From: Ficedula albicollis
Taxonomy: Eukaryota > Chordata > Aves > Passeriformes > Muscicapidae
Reading direction: 5' to 3'
Length of the DNA stretch: 64,000 bases
NCBI RefSeq assembly: GCF_000247815.1
Contig: NC_021684.1
Coordinates: 13,268,558 to 13,332,557, forward strand
The notes under the pieces were generated by a model. It was not told the origin of the DNA. It ran no database searches and worked only from the letters and a program-made list of their open reading frames with translations. Positions 40,481 through 58,434 of the stretch are shown in pieces. Made by a program: the position numbers and the translations under genes. The stretch's first letter is position 1. Every line of letters begins with the position of its first letter.

Positions 40481-40507
40481 TTCAAGGAGAAGGATTTTCT
40501 CCTTGAA
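40481..40507. repeat. Perfect inverted repeat, 11-bp arms, 5-nt loop
   Basis: TTCAAGGAGAA, loop GGATT, then TTCTCCTTGAA. The arms are exact complements and share TTCAAGGAG with the palindrome at 39767-39789. The stem is too short for a typical microRNA precursor. Confidence 0.9.
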
Positions 40508-43503
40508 ATGCTTTACTGAAACATGGCTTAACACTGATGGACGAGGGGCTGGGCTGAACAGCTGGGACATTTGCAGCCCTATTGTCCCATCACACCTGTG
40601 TAGGTGGAAGTGTGATGGGATCACTTCCCCTGCCCTGGGCACCCCAAGGGAAAGCCCAGGCAGGGCTGGACACACAGCAGTGTCCTGTGCTGCTGCTGAC
40701 ATGAGGCCAGGCCCAGGGACAGAGCCAAGGGCAGGAGGATGCAGCAGGGTGGGACACAGCCCTCACCTCCTGTGCCTCCCCTTCTGCATCCTCCCTGTGC
40801 TCGGGGAGCTCACAGCACAAGCCCTGCCCTCAGCAAAGCACACCTGAAATATCTAACATCCTACATTACACAGTTTTCACCACAAAAACAGCTGCATGCA
40901 CAGCACAGCCCCTCCAGAGCTGTCAAACAAGATTTGAAACCCAGTTCCTCTGGTGTGGGACACACAAATCTGCAACAGCTATAGGAGATCTTGACTGACA
41001 GCAGCAGCAGAAAGCTGTATTGTTTGTTGTGCACTCAAAACCACATAAAGCAGAAACAGTTTGGGGACTTCAGCTTTACAAAACAGTCTTACTGTTCAGT
41101 AATTCTAACTCTTGAGACAGTGAAAAAAAAAAAGAGAAAAGCAAAAAAGTTTTCCAAGGTAACAACTTTTTTAGTTACAAGAATGCTTTAAAGCCCCCAA
41201 AAAGTAAAGAAAGGAGCCTGGGATCCATACATCCTGCTGCACATAATCCCCAAACAGGCTATGTGCAATAAGAAAAATATTATTACTTAATATTTTTGCC
41301 TTACATAATTCAGTACAGCACTGGATGTTGCTAAACCTTTTAACCCTGGCATTTTTTTTCCCCCCACTCTCAATTTCCACAAAAACTGGTGACTTTCCTC
41401 TAAGGAAGTAAGATATACAAGTTAATAAGTTGAGAAGCATTTCATCCTCACATGATAAAAATTCATTAAAATTCCTTACAAAACAAACCAGGATGAATCC
41501 CCAACAGAAGAAACAGCAGAAAATCAGTAGTGCTAGAGCTTCCACAGAGGGCAACAGAGATGGCCTCACTTGGAGCACAGCCCTTCACTCAAAAGAAGAA
41601 TCAAGGATATCTATTGCATCTTGTACAAATGCACCTTGGAAGCCACAAAAAAAAAAGTAATTGTTACACTGTGTCAGGCAATGTAAATATGCAGGTAGGT
41701 GTCCAATTACTTCAGCTTTAAAGATCAGTGTAGTCTTTCTCTTTATAAGCAGAGAGGGTGCACACAGGTTTTGATACACACTCTTGATGTATTACCTTTG
41801 AAATCTGGCACTGCTGGGGACTGTTGTTGTTCAACCAAAGTGTATGTATGCAAAAGCTGGATCATTTTCATCATGCTGTGTGGTGTATAGCTGTGCTTTT
41901 CAGAGTAAATATCTATACTGCTGAAGAAAATGCCCTTTTTCTTTTGAAGTAGCAGAGTACAAACCTCAAAGGTTCACTTCTTTGCAAAGACTAAGGCCCT
42001 AATAATCATAAGCAACACACGATTACAGCAGCTCCAGAGTTACACAGAATATATCCCAGGCAGATCTCTGTCAATGCAGCTCACAGCACATTGCAGAGAA
42101 TAAAGTTGGTATAAACTATTCATTCATATGTTACTTCATATTGAAAGATATATTGGTGACCTTCTCCAGCGTGACTGTTATAATAGTAATAAAACTGAAT
42201 CCTGGAAGATTGCACTTGTGGTCAAAGTACTAAAATATGACCTTATGCTATTCAACATTGACATTTATTATATCAATTCAAACACAAAAGCTGCATTAAA
42301 ATGATGTTAAATGCCTGGCTTTCAAGCACAACAGCTAAGAAATTTGATCTGGCAGTAAGATTTCTCCACCAGCTCACCATTTCACTTTTCACCATTTTGA
42401 CGCACGAGACATATGATTTACCAAATCTGGTAGTTTAGGCTCTTCAAATAAAAATTGCTTGTATCTCAGCCACAGAAATCATGGCAGAGGTGACACCATG
42501 TAGTGAGTCTACAGTGTTCATACAAGGCAGCCTCAGCATAAAAACAGAAGTAAAATAAATCCCCAGAATTAGGAGTTCATCTTTGCTCCTCAAGTGGAAG
42601 CACAAAGGGCTAAATGCAAAACGCTGACCACCTGGCTGCAATAAGAATGAAAATTTTCACAGTTATTTTTAATATCACAGCAGCACATCCATTTCAAACA
42701 CAGAAAGAAAACCTAGTCTAAGGTCAGCAAGGAAGATGGAGGATTCTGCAGCCCCACATACTCTGGACTCCTACTGGTTTCCCTAAAAATACAGGACAGA
42801 GCAGCATATCAGAGCAGAGATGTGCACTGCAGATCTCAGAGCAGAATGAGGTCTAGAGCTATTTTGGGATACAGTAAAAGTTGAAGAGTAGAGCATTCTA
42901 GCATTCCTTTTTATTTTTCTGCTGCAGTTAGTGTTGGTTCACAAGTAGATATTTTTTGGGGTTACAGGACAATTACTAGTTAAAAATAAAATAAAAGAAA
43001 GATCAAAATATTCCAGAATCTAAGTGATCTCAGATCAGTCAAAAATATGGGCATTTGAGCATTTATTTGGAGCCTGGTAATTCTGCACAGAGACCTGTCT
43101 CCTGCTATGAGTATCCTGACTGTTCTGTGCTGCGTTACACACTCACAGTGATTTTTAATGAGAAATTCAACAGCCATTTCAGCAACAACAGGCAGAAGCA
43201 CATCAACCATTTTTTCTCAGAACAGAACTCTTACTTTTAGCCAGCCTAAATTTGAAAATATGCTTAATTCTGAGAATTAAATGAGAACACTAATGCCTCC
43301 CACCATGCTGGCAAGTTGCAAATTTTCAGACAGAAGGAGAAAAACATTGGATTTTTATAATCCAAGTTGCATAATCTGTCAAGAACAATGATCTGCGTCT
43401 GGCAAATGCTGATACGCATTTTTAGTAGAGCTGAGCAACATCAGCTCAGAGAAGAGAGCAAAATCCCCCTGCCTTTGGGCCAGGCACTGCAAAATGAAGC
43501 TTT

Positions 43504-43538
43504 AAAAAAAAAAAAAAAAGAGAAAAGAAAGGAAAAGT
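43504..43538. repeat. A(16) and purine-only tract
   Basis: Sixteen A followed by a purine-only GAGAAAAGAAAGGAAAAG segment. It is a simple A-rich repeat, and no retroelement body is recognised upstream. Confidence 0.8.
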
Positions 43539-46475
43539 GGGCTTGTCATCAGGGTGGCAGACAATGACAGTATTTCATTTCAGCTACCTGGAATACAGAC
43601 TTTCTGTTTTCAGGCTATGACTGACAGAGCTGCAGCTCCCCTGTAGTAAGAGTGACATCTCATTTCAACAGCAGCTTCACCCCAAGGCATCCTCTAGGGC
43701 AGGCACACCAGGCACTGTCCCTTCCCAGAACCTTCAGCTTTGCTGGAGCATCTCAGTGGCACATTTGTGAGGAGATCTCCTGTTCTGCCTTGGCAGAGGC
43801 TGTTCCTGTGGTGCTGTATCTACACAGATCCCTTTATTGGTTCCCTTCCTCTCTCAGGGGTGCAACTGGGTCAGGTTTTTTCTTTTTCTAAAGCTCCTTT
43901 TGGACACACTTCAGCAGGTTTCTCCTGTTCCACCCATATTGCTGCCTCCTCTTCACAAAGCGTGCCCTTTTAACAAAGCGTGATGCGCAGCAGGCCTCAC
44001 ACCTGGATATAAAAACCTTCTCTCTCTGCTCTTTACCTCTTTTCCTACATCATTTGCATCCAACTACGATTCATTTCCTCTTATTTAAGAGGACAGAAAT
44101 GTGACTAGTAAGGCATGTTACGAAGTAGAGTATTTCACGAAAAAATCTGCCAAGCCCTCCATGGCCAAACTAATTACAACTGTACTCTCTGCAGCTTGAT
44201 GAAGCTAAATGGAGATCTACAAACTGCTTTAGTAAATAGAAAAACATGCAAGTGAAAAATGTTCATTTAGAGAAATATGCATCCAGCATCGAGGCTTCAG
44301 GAGCAGCAGTTTATAGACCCAGTTACCACTACATGCATTTTAAATTTGAATGCCTCCTCAGTATTCATGAAGTGTACCACAGTTCAATAGTTGTTTTCAT
44401 GAGTTGTGCCTTCATTAGGTGAACAACATTAAACACCTGGGATACTGTTCAAACTAGTCCTAAGGGGCAAATTTTCATGACAAATGAGCTGAGATAAATT
44501 TTACAACTGAAAAAAAAAAAAATCTCATTTTTGCAATGGTAAATTTACTACTTGTTTCAAAGAAATAAAATAAAGCAACAAAGACACAAAGTTAATATTA
44601 ATATTACTTCTGCAAAATCCCACAGAAAAGATTTCAGTTTGCTCTGCAAATAAGAACACTTTCAAATACCAGAAGGAGAGTAAATATTTATTGACACATG
44701 CTTTTGTTTCCCCTTTCAAGTTAATGGGGTTAATTCCCCACTATCTCTGCAACCTTCTGTATGTTCATTATCAGGATGACTTCTTATGCCTTTATGGCAT
44801 AAGCATCTTACGGATTTTGTTCAGATCTGTTTCTTTCTTTCCTGAGGCCTGTAGCATGCTTGTTTCAATCCTTACTTGGATAATGTACCCCTGGAGATGT
44901 TAAATGCACATTTCTGGGTGCCCCCTCCCTCTCTGGGAACTCCCTTGCTCAGAACTGAGCAAGAAGTGCCTCAGTGCACACACAGCACCCCGGCTCTCCC
45001 AAAGGAGATTTGGGAATGCTCAGAGAGAGCTCATTGCAGGCAAGTCCTCTTGCCCTGCAGGCCTGAAATGATTCCCACAGCTCTGGCCATCCCCACTGCA
45101 CGTGTGGGAATGCTTGATTCCCTCTGGGTGCTGCTCTCAGGAGTGAGGAGCAGCTTGTCTTTGGGGGTTTGCTTCTCTCTGCTCACAGATGTCCAAATGG
45201 GTGTTGCCCTTGACAGCTTACTGGACTGCAAAAGACTTTAAAATGACTCAGACTGGCGGTGTGACACTTCAGGACTTGGTATCACTCTGATATCAAGGCA
45301 CACCCACATTTTGTTCAGACACCAGAAGACATGGTGGAAAGGAAGAAAGGACAGGGAGAGCCATCCTTCTGCTCCTACAGCAGCTGGAACCCGGCACAGG
45401 AAAATTCAGTCCTTGCATTCTGTGTCCTCTTGCAAGCACTACAATAGCTGAAAATAGGGAAAACCAGCTGCATTTTCAGATAATTCTAACAACAATTATT
45501 ATTTCCATAAGCCTTTATTCTAGCTTCCAAAGCCACAATTTCCTCCCCTGTCAATGACACCATCACAGGAAGGTAATACTGTCCAGTTGAGTAATTTATA
45601 TAGATGCACAAACACCCCTAGCACAATAGAAGCTCTCAGAACATTTTCTTCTCTGCTTCTTTTCACTGCCTTTCTGGTTTATTTTACCCTAAACAATCCC
45701 TCTCTCAGGAAACCTTCCAGCTATCTTCCAAGCAGGCACTGAGCCTTTCATACTTTAATAAAACATAAAAATTAAAGCAATGAATATTAGAACTATCCAT
45801 CTTACTCAATTAGATACTCCATAGTGGACTGTAAACCTTTGAATGTGGTTGGCTAATCCCATTAGCTGGTCAAGCAATTTTCTCTACTGCTTCCAAGAGT
45901 ACAGAGCTCACTAGAAAATACATTTAGAGCCATGCCCACCCTTTAGATTAGATTAAGCTCCCTATAGAAGTCCAAAGGGTTTCCCTAAGGTTTAAGACCT
46001 ATATAGTAATCCCTGTATTTTTCACAATTCAGTGTATATGCACTGCTCCTTAAAATTACTACAGGCTCGGTTTCACTTAAGGTTAGACCTTCCTCCAAAA
46101 GTACTAGTTACAGTGGAATTACTGGCCAAGGGATCAAGGACTCTCTTTAAAGATTACTGAAATGATCTTTTTTCCTCATATTGAGAAAGAATTCCTCCAA
46201 ATTTGGTTCATTAGCAAATTCAAGGAAGGCTTAAAAAGGAGCAGTCTGGCTCTGGATTGCATTTCAAAGACTCCTGGCCTTTGCTGTGCAGGATGTTGCA
46301 AACTGTGACCCAAGTCTCCTGTCTGCTGGTTCCCATTTATAAGGACCTGTGATTTATTGCTGTCAGCTCATACTTCCAGCCCTCCCTGAGAGAACAAGGG
46401 AGATCAGAGAGGATACTCAGAGTCTGCCTCCTGCACCCAAACATCTCACTTGGTCACCGGGAACCTCTGAACACC

Positions 46476-46592
46476 TTCCCTTCCCTTCCCTTCCCTTCCC
46501 TTCCCTTCCCTGAAACTTCCCTTCCCTTCCCTTCCCTTCCCTTCCCTTTTCCCTTTTCCCTTTTCCCTTTTCCCTTCCCTTTTCCCTTTCCC
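46476..46592. repeat. (TTCCC)n / (TTTTCCC)n microsatellite
   Basis: Seven TTCCC units, a TGAAAC interruption, then six TTCCC units that grade into TTTTCCC, TTCCC and TTTCCC units. In all there are about 20 TTCC motifs over 117 bp. In FHIT transcript sense it reads GGGAA/GGGAAAA, so it is a GGAA-type microsatellite and a strict purine/pyrimidine strand asymmetry. The charged Glu/Lys/Gly-rich open frame across it is a by-product of the repeat. Confidence 0.95.
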
Positions 46593-48045
46593 TCTCAAAG
46601 CTGATCAATGGGTTCAAAGCTCCAGAGAATGCTTGGATCTTAATCCAGTTTTTCTATTGGTTTGAAGGCAGACAAGGCAGATGATTCATTATCAACATCA
46701 GTTTGCTGGGTGTTTTTTTAATCTGCACTAGAAAATCCCTTCAGGCCCCAAAAGCTAAACCTGAGGCGAAGTGTGAGGTCCTGCACAGGTGAAGTAAGAA
46801 ATAGTCCCTGCTCAGAAACCATGCAGGAGAGGAAATCTGGGGACAGGAACACAGAAGGAGAAGAAATAAAGCACATGTTCAAAACAGAGATATACAGCAC
46901 AAGCATATAAATGTCATTTCCTAGGGAAACTGTCCTAAAATCTTCCATAATCTAACTCAGCACAGCACTGCTGCAGATCACTAAAGAACCCAGTAGTGTT
47001 TGCAATGTGAACCCTCCAATCCATGTGGACTCATTTTAATACAGCAAAAAAAACAAATCAGTACCCAAATTTAGTTATTTCCATCAGATAAAAATGCCAA
47101 AAACTTGTTATGTCACTTTGCATTTTATGTATAAACAAAGGATGCTAGACAAGCAGAAGGAAGCTATTTGAATCAGTAACTAGAAAGGCAAATTATTTTA
47201 ATTTTAAAACGGTGGCATCTTGGAGAGTGTTTGAATGAAGGTTCATAAATTGGCTGGAATTAAAGAAGAGTTTAGCTCAGAATATTCTTCATAGTTGAAT
47301 TATTCAAACAACATGCGGCTACTGAGAAAACATTGTCTGAGCTAAACCCTAATTATAACAGTGCAAAACAAACCACTTTATCTAATAGAGCACATCTTTC
47401 AGTGATGTCTGTTCTGAAAAATGCTACTTTTTGTATTATGTGTGAATTCTATAAATTTTTCAGGAAGCAATAGACTAATAGTAAATATTTGGTTGGAACA
47501 GCTTCAGCACACAGATCACATACCCAAGATTTGAGAGCTCTCAGACAAGAAAATGCTGAAGTTTGAATAGTTATGTAGCAGCTGCCTTTGCCCACAGTTA
47601 CTCCCCACAAGCCCCCTGTATGACAGCACAATCTAGCAGGCTCTGCTCCTGCCAAATTAAAAGCAAAGAGTGCTGGAAATCATGAATACGTGCAATGTCT
47701 GCTCTAAAGCAGGATTAAAAGGTCATTATTTTAATAAATGAAACAATCTCATAACTGATACACAAGTGAGGACTTGTGCAGAAAAAGGGTGCAAAGCAGA
47801 AAAAATGCCACGTCATAGGTGTGCAGGAAAACCAACTGGACCATTTGCCTGAGAAAGGAGACAAACATGGGCACACTTTTAATAATCCCCATGAGGCTTG
47901 CTAGCAGGAAATGCACTTAGAAACATGATTATCCCCTTTGAATAAGAAGACCCATGTTGTTATGAAGTCAGGCACAGCAAGCAGAGCACCCAGCACTGAG
48001 GAGAGCACCCAGACACGGGACACAGGCACTCACCCTGGCTGAGCA

Positions 48046-51352
<3,307 letters not shown>

Positions 51353-54300
51353 AGCTCCAGCCCAGCCCAGGCAGTGCCAGGGGAGCCAAAGCTGCCAAGC
51401 CTTGTTGTTCCATCACTTCACCATCCCCACGTCCAGACAGAAGCACAGCCTGGAGTTGTGCTCTCATCAGCCTTGGCCACTTCTGGCCCTCCAAGAGCCC
51501 AGCTGAGCTCTGGCACCACCAGGATCTTTATTATGATGGATCTTGGGTGGTATCACATGGATGGGAGGAGCTGGTGCAGAAATGCTGGATACAGAAAGAA
51601 CAGAGTCCATAAGCCAGGCAGAACAAGTAAATTCATCTCATGGCAGCCACACCTTTTATCTACTTAGCAGCACTTGACATGTTAAGGGAGCCAGCACACG
51701 TAGAAGAGAGAATGCATTTCAGTCGGTGACATTTTCACTACAATACTCAGAGTTAAAAATGCATTAGCAGTAACTTTCCATTCATCAAAAGCACGAGGCA
51801 GGAAGAAACACTTGCCTGGCAAAGTCTAAGAATGCTATTAAATGTGCTGGAGGCCAGACTCTGTCCTTTTTTATGATCCATTTGCATAAGTAGGACACTT
51901 TCACATAAGTCTACATGGCTTTAGGGCAGCATAACTTGCCACCTCTCTACCTGCCTGCTACTTGCCTGACTACCAAGCATCAAGAGCTGACTAAAAGTGG
52001 TTTTTACGAAACATTTATATCCTTACTCATACAATGTTTGCTCATTATCTGAATTTTTTATAATATATTATAATTGCAAAATAATATAACAAATAATAAA
52101 CAATTGCAAAACTGCCAAAGACACAAAGCTACCACACATCAGCTGAATCACAGTAGCCATACCTGCATGTTCTAGTAGTCCTCAATGAACAGAAGGGACT
52201 TAGTTTGTGCTAAAGGAAGGATTATTCCTGTTTAGCTATGAAGTCTAGAAAGCCCTTACACGCTGCTGTGCGTCCAGCTCGCCACAATCTTGTCTTTGCT
52301 TTGCAAACCCATGAAGAACCCTGCCTACACAAAGTGCAGATCACTTGCTGCACCACAAGAGCAGCTCCCACTTGCAGCTCCCCACTGGTGCAAGCAATGC
52401 AAAGGGAAATAAAACACCACTCCTCAGTGCCATCCTGGATGGACTCTGCCCCATGCAGAGAGGTTGTGAAGTTTGTCACAAAATGCTAACAGTCAAAAGT
52501 ACCCCAAAGCTGCACCATCAAACATGGCCCACTGCTGCCCAGGAGTGGCCAGGGCTTTTCTGGTTTGGCTGCCAGTGCTCCACATAAATTGGCTGCTACT
52601 TCCCAGGGGCTTCTGTGTTTATTCTATAAACACCAAAGTTCAGTATCCTGTGGTGCACAGTGCACTCAGTTAACTCCTATCTGCATATTTAGCCCTCTAC
52701 AGAAGACTTGTGTAAGAGACTTTCAAAGAAACTTCTTTGAAGAGGTGTAAAGTAGAAGCCAGCCAGAGGCACGTTTGCTCCAGCTCTCTGTGGGAGGAAA
52801 GGAGGAGGACAGGCAAATACCCTCAGTGTCACTCTCTCTCTCTGCTGCTCTAATGAACACTCCTCACACACACCTTTCTGTCAGGGAGCCTGCAATTTCT
52901 TTACAGATGACTTCAGAATAAATTGCATGGGGATCAGAACATAGGGAAAATTATAACTTGCAAGCACAGTTCCCCGTCAAAGGCTTCTTAGTTACTCCTT
53001 TATTTGGATCATTCTCACCGTGTTCCTGATGATACACAAACGTGTCAGTGCCTTTACCACACCTGAGGGCTGCTCTGGAGTAAAGCCACGTTTGTGTGGG
53101 CAGCATTGCAAGTACCCAGGTGCCTAACTGTGAATAGAATAACAACAGGTGTCCTTGCTATTTCCTCAGGGTCCCAATAGTTAATCCTAAAGCCTGTTAC
53201 CTGACACTGAATTTTAGACGCTACTTGAAAGCAACTCACAACTTCAGAAGTAGGTAAACGATCTTTTATTTCTTTTTTAGGTGTCCCTGTTGAGTGATAT
53301 TCTCTAGGAATTGTTATGGGCTCCTAAGGATCTGGGCAAAGTAGGTTCTTCCCAGATAATGTTCTTGCAGTCAGTGAGACAGTCAAGAGCTCCTGCAAGT
53401 GTTGCCCAGTAGCATTTGGAATGGCAAAGCTGTTTCTGCCAGCAAGGGCAGGGAAGGGCCTGAGAGCTGAGGTTTAGAAATATTTCTAGCCCAGGCAGCT
53501 TCCTGCAGATCAAAGTTCTCAAGATGCTAAAAAAGAAAAATTTCTGTTCTTGAATCCAATAGATGCTGTGGGGTGAACCAAGGGAAAATTCTCCTTGGTT
53601 CTTAAATACGAAATTATGAGTTTAAACTCCCCACTCATTTCATGCTACACCTTTTGCTCACTTCACCTAACTTTAGCCATCTAAATATTAGGATAGTTTA
53701 AATATGTGTAAATCTAGTTTATAGCCATCCCTCAGGGAAAAGCAAGATTTCTCTAGAATGCAATTTTCCTGTCCTATGGCAGCTATCTCAGGTAAGCAGG
53801 ATAAATTGCCTGCTGGAATCATCTGATTCTTTTCAGGCTAGATGGCTGCCAGAGACCCCTGTGAAAGGAAGGGCTGGCTACTACAGGGTGTGAGTGTGTG
53901 AGGGGATATTGTGCTCAGCAAACAAGTGGAGATTTCAGCTTGCCCCAGGAGGAGCAAGGTTATGAAAGGACTTGTCCTGGCTCGTGGATTTATCCTAGAA
54001 CTGCTTTCTGATCAAGGAAGGAAAGGCTGCCCCTGGCTCCTAAAGATCCACAGCCCCAGACCTGACAGACTCCAGGCAAACGGGAAAGTCATCAATTCCT
54101 GTCTTCCACAAACTGTAGTGGGGCAGCAGCTGACAACAGAAAGCAGAAGTGGTGCTAATGTCAGGAGCTTGTCCTGAATTACAGTCAAGTGTATCAGGAC
54201 AGCAGCCAGGCAGGCAGTGTGGGCTACAAAGCACAAAAAAATCTGGGAGTAGGTCCTAATTCTAACACTGAGACTAAGTACTGTGTCCAGTTGTGCTCAG

Positions 54301-56195
54301 TGTTAGCAAGTCATTCTCCTTGTTTTGTCTCACCCTGGTCTGTGTAATCTGCAAAACTGAATAGTGAGAGTCCAGTGCCTTCATCCCCACTATTGACAGA
54401 AATAATAGAAGTGACAAGTGAAGGATACATGGAAATCCTCCAGCAGTATTATCAGCTTTATCAGCACAACCTGAAATCAAATTTATGTCTGCCCAGCCAG
54501 TCCCGTAAGAACCATTTGCACCAAATGCACAGTGATAAGCATCATCTTATTTTCATTTCATCAGCATTATTAATTAAAACTTACATCAATCTCTCTACTA
54601 CTTTGTCATAAAAGCCAAGGTTACAACTTTTAAATAGCACCACAACATTAGATTTACTCTACTCTTCTGGAAATCAAAGCCTTCAGAATCTTATTAACAG
54701 TCAACATAATGGTCAACTCTTAAAAAGCTTAAGAATGTAAGCTACATGTTAAATGTAATAACTGAAAACAAACAAAGAAAATTATGCCTGATTTTTCCCA
54801 GACTACCAAATTATTTTGCAATATTTCAAGTTCTTAACTGGTAATTCCTGTTCAATCATTATCATGTAGAAGTGGATGAAAAACACTACCAGGAAAACCT
54901 TTCCTTATCCTTCCCACATCATGTTTCTGCCAGTCTGAGTTCTGATTTACAACAAAATACCAAGCATTTAAAGCCCCATGAAACTCTGTGATTTTTCTTA
55001 ATTATTTTGTCACAGATGACAATTTTCAGTTTAGATAATAATTAAATTTAAAGCTTTTCCCCCATATTGCATAAGTTACAAAATTGCCATAGACACCTAG
55101 TTATGTTTTTAATCACTGGGATATAAAGCTTCAGGGAGAGAGAGCAAAAGCAAGGAAGCAGAATGGCAGATATATTTGCAGGAACCACATACATGTCTAA
55201 ATTGATAAATATATCTCCCTGCATAGGCATTTATCTAACAAAAAGAAATGGAGATAAAACGTGCAAAGAGAAACAGTAATTGTAAATAACAGCCTCTCTT
55301 GCTCTTGTTTCTTCCTAAAATTAGTCAATTTGATTTCTGAGGTCTTGATCTACATTTTCTATTGTGGGCAATTTATTCCAAACACAAGAAGTCAAAGCAT
55401 CTACAAAACTTCAGTCTATTAACCTTGGGACTGGCAGATTATTAAAAGTCATAGGTTGAGCATTCCAATTATCAGCCAAGGAGATAGAAGGAAACAAATT
55501 AAACATTGTGGCAAACAACAAGGGTGTTGTGGCCCACTGCAGGCAGTGAGATCTTGTTTTGTCTAGTGCCTATTATTTTGGAACAGAGCTCTCAAAGGGC
55601 TGGAGATTGAGAATATTGTGCTCTTATTCAGAGACTCTTGTATGTTTGTCTCTGTTATGTAAATCCCAGCACACATCAGGGATGAAAGCTATTAATAGAG
55701 ATCACAAAGACTGAGAAAATGGCATAATTCTCTTCCTGCACTACTTTAGACTTTGATTTTCTATACACTAATGCACATTGAAAAAACCAAACACAAACTT
55801 GCAGTACCTTAAACACACAGGTATCCGTGCCAAGATGTAGCTGTATTTCCTCTCTTACATCTCACCTGCTCACAAAGTTGTTTTTTCATTTCTAATTTCA
55901 GACTTTTGTACCATAGCATGGAAATTCTTGCTCTGGAAACCTGTCAGTTCCACAGGCCATGTGTCAGACCACATCCTGTTTCATTAACTTGGTAAATTGT
56001 AAATATGAGCTATTTAGTGTCACATAAAGATCACAGTTGTTAGATTATATGATGAAATCTCTGTTGTGGGAAAAAAATAAGTGTACTTGCATGTGTACGA
56101 GAAAACTTCCAGGAGCTCTGTATTTTACAGTATCCTGACTGTCCTGCCTTTTTTATTATTTCCTACTCAAACCATCTACACAATTTTGTACCCAC

Positions 56196-56217
56196 AATCA
56201 TGCATTTATGCATGATT
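56196..56217. repeat. Perfect palindrome, 10-bp arms, 2-nt centre
   Basis: AATCATGCAT, TT, ATGCATGATT. It contains two ATGCAT cores and is AT-rich. No gene lies beside it. Confidence 0.9.
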
Positions 56218-58387
56218 TTCTTTGCTTGTATCCGAACAACTTACTGGTGGGAACACAAATGAAGCTGCTTCTGCTGCAAAATCAAGTGCATGAAGAAGCT
56301 GGAGCTTTTGTTTCCTCTGGTGCCAGCCTTTGCCCAATCCCCAGCACTGCAGCCTTTGGCCTTTCACAGTGAATTTGTTAAGCTGCTGCACTGTGGAAAG
56401 AGTGGCATTTTCCTTTCCATGGAAGGAAATCTTATCTAGCACAAAATACTTTTTATTTACCAGAGCTACTCAGAATTTTTGTGGGTTTTTTTTCTCTACC
56501 CAGCATTAAATAGCAAGTTTGTTGCAAACAGTACTACTACAAACCCAGATTAGAGGCACTACAGAGAAGAATTTGAGGGTGTGTTTATCCCCCTTAAGAC
56601 CTGAACATAAAATCTAAATCAGTCACCCACCTATTATCTACATATTGTACTAATTTGCAGTGTGCTGTATGTCAGAAGTATTTATCCAAATTTCTACCCA
56701 GGTGGGTAATCACTGTATCAGACTGAGGGGAAATAAATAGCCTTAAAATGAAATGGAGAATAGAATTTTCTGCAGAAAAGAACCTATTCTTACTAATTGG
56801 GAATCAGAAATTGCATCATTCAAGTGAGAGAGGCAGCTCCTGTTCCCCACTTGGAACAGAAGCCCCACAAAGTTAGGGAGAATTATTACACTGCATACAA
56901 ATGAGCTGGGGAAAATATTTGTATTACTCCTGAAGTGTCACAATTAAAATGCAGAAGGGTGTAACAACATGTGAAGAGTGTTATAAATGCATAGTTCATC
57001 AGCACTTTGAAGATATTTTTTTCTTTATATATCTCTTACTATTATTCCTGATCTTCAATTTTGGTGTTAATTTCTTTTATCCAAATACATTGTTTAGTGA
57101 CTCAGGAGAAATTATGCATAGTCCTTAAAATAGCCAAAAAATCCAAGAAAGCACAGATTTTCTTGCCTTACCACACCCTAAAAATATGAAAGAAGCTGAA
57201 AAAGGATTGTTCTTCAAAGCAAATGGAGGAGAAGCCCCCTAATGCGGAACAGCTGCACCACACAACAGTAACAAAAGGAGTAATAAGATCTGAATGTCAT
57301 CTCATAATATGATTCTCCACAGAAACAAAATACTTTATGAATAATAGAACATTCCCATTCAGAATTACAGTCTCATTCTTTTGTATTTTTAACCTCTCTT
57401 CTTATGTGATAAGGAAGGTACCCTTGACTGCTTTGTACTTCTATCCTCTTGAAGCTGAAATGCACTGGCACATCCTCTATGAGGCACAGAAGAGACTTCA
57501 TTAGCAATTCCAGATCCAGGATGCTATGAACTGACATCTCTAGTGTGCATCTCCTTGTCACTTTACCCTTCCTTAGCACAAAAAGAAAAAAATTCCTGTC
57601 AAACACTCTTCTAGACACATGAGTCTCTAGATGGTAGAGAGTATTTTAAAACTGAATCCTCTCCCCAGAAAAGGCAACGAGAAATATGGTGAGTGATGCA
57701 CAGTTACCAATATTCGACATTGATTAGGAATCTTCAAGTCCAGTGGCATTACTCTGAAGGTTTCCTCTCTTACATACAAATACTTAAAGTGGCTGCTTAA
57801 GTATAAAGAAATCTATCTATAGAGTAACAAGAATATTTATGAACAAATAAAGCTTTGTGCAAACTCTGAAGAGCAGAATTACACATTGGAGATGTCTCTA
57901 ACACCCAGGAAATCCATCACAATTGTCATTGAATAAGCTTCCAGTTCCATAATTCTTAGTGTACAAAAAAAAGCAGTTATTTGTTTATTGAATATCCTTC
58001 ACTCTGGTACAAAGACAACCTATGTTGTCCAATCAATTCCTTAGGCTTTAAAATATGTTATGGCCAGAATACAAACAAGAACCTGCTTCCAGCACCAGTT
58101 GGGCTTCTTTCCACACTGAGCAATGTTGAGAGGGCCCACCTTGCCTCTTGGAAAACAACCCCCATGGACTTGCTCTACCTGCATGTACAGACAACTGTCA
58201 GTCACAGGAACACAGGACAGTTCTGACATAAAATTATTTCAATATTTTGAAGAACTGGAAAATGAAATTTCTTTTAAAGGAAGATTCTCAAAGTACACCA
58301 CTTGTTTTTGCCTTGAATACACAAAAATGAAAGCTCCCCCCACAAAAATATTGAGATTTTGACTCTGAGTGGGATAGTTTCTGCATT

Positions 58388-58434
58388 TTAAAATAAAATA
58401 AATATAAAATAAAATAAAATAAAATAAAATAAAA
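58388..58434. repeat. (AAAAT)n microsatellite
   Basis: About nine AAAAT-type units, with one AAAT interruption near 58400. It accounts for the Phe/Tyr/Ile-rich open frames on the minus strand here. Confidence 0.93.

Noticed and set aside
44876..45241. 121-codon plus-strand open frame in a GC-richer islet
   Set aside because: It is also open on the minus strand over much of its length. No family or splice evidence was seen.
52060..52110. AT-rich TATAATATATTATAATT stretch as a fragility core
   Set aside because: It is too short and of ordinary composition for this intron, so it gives no basis for a specific claim.
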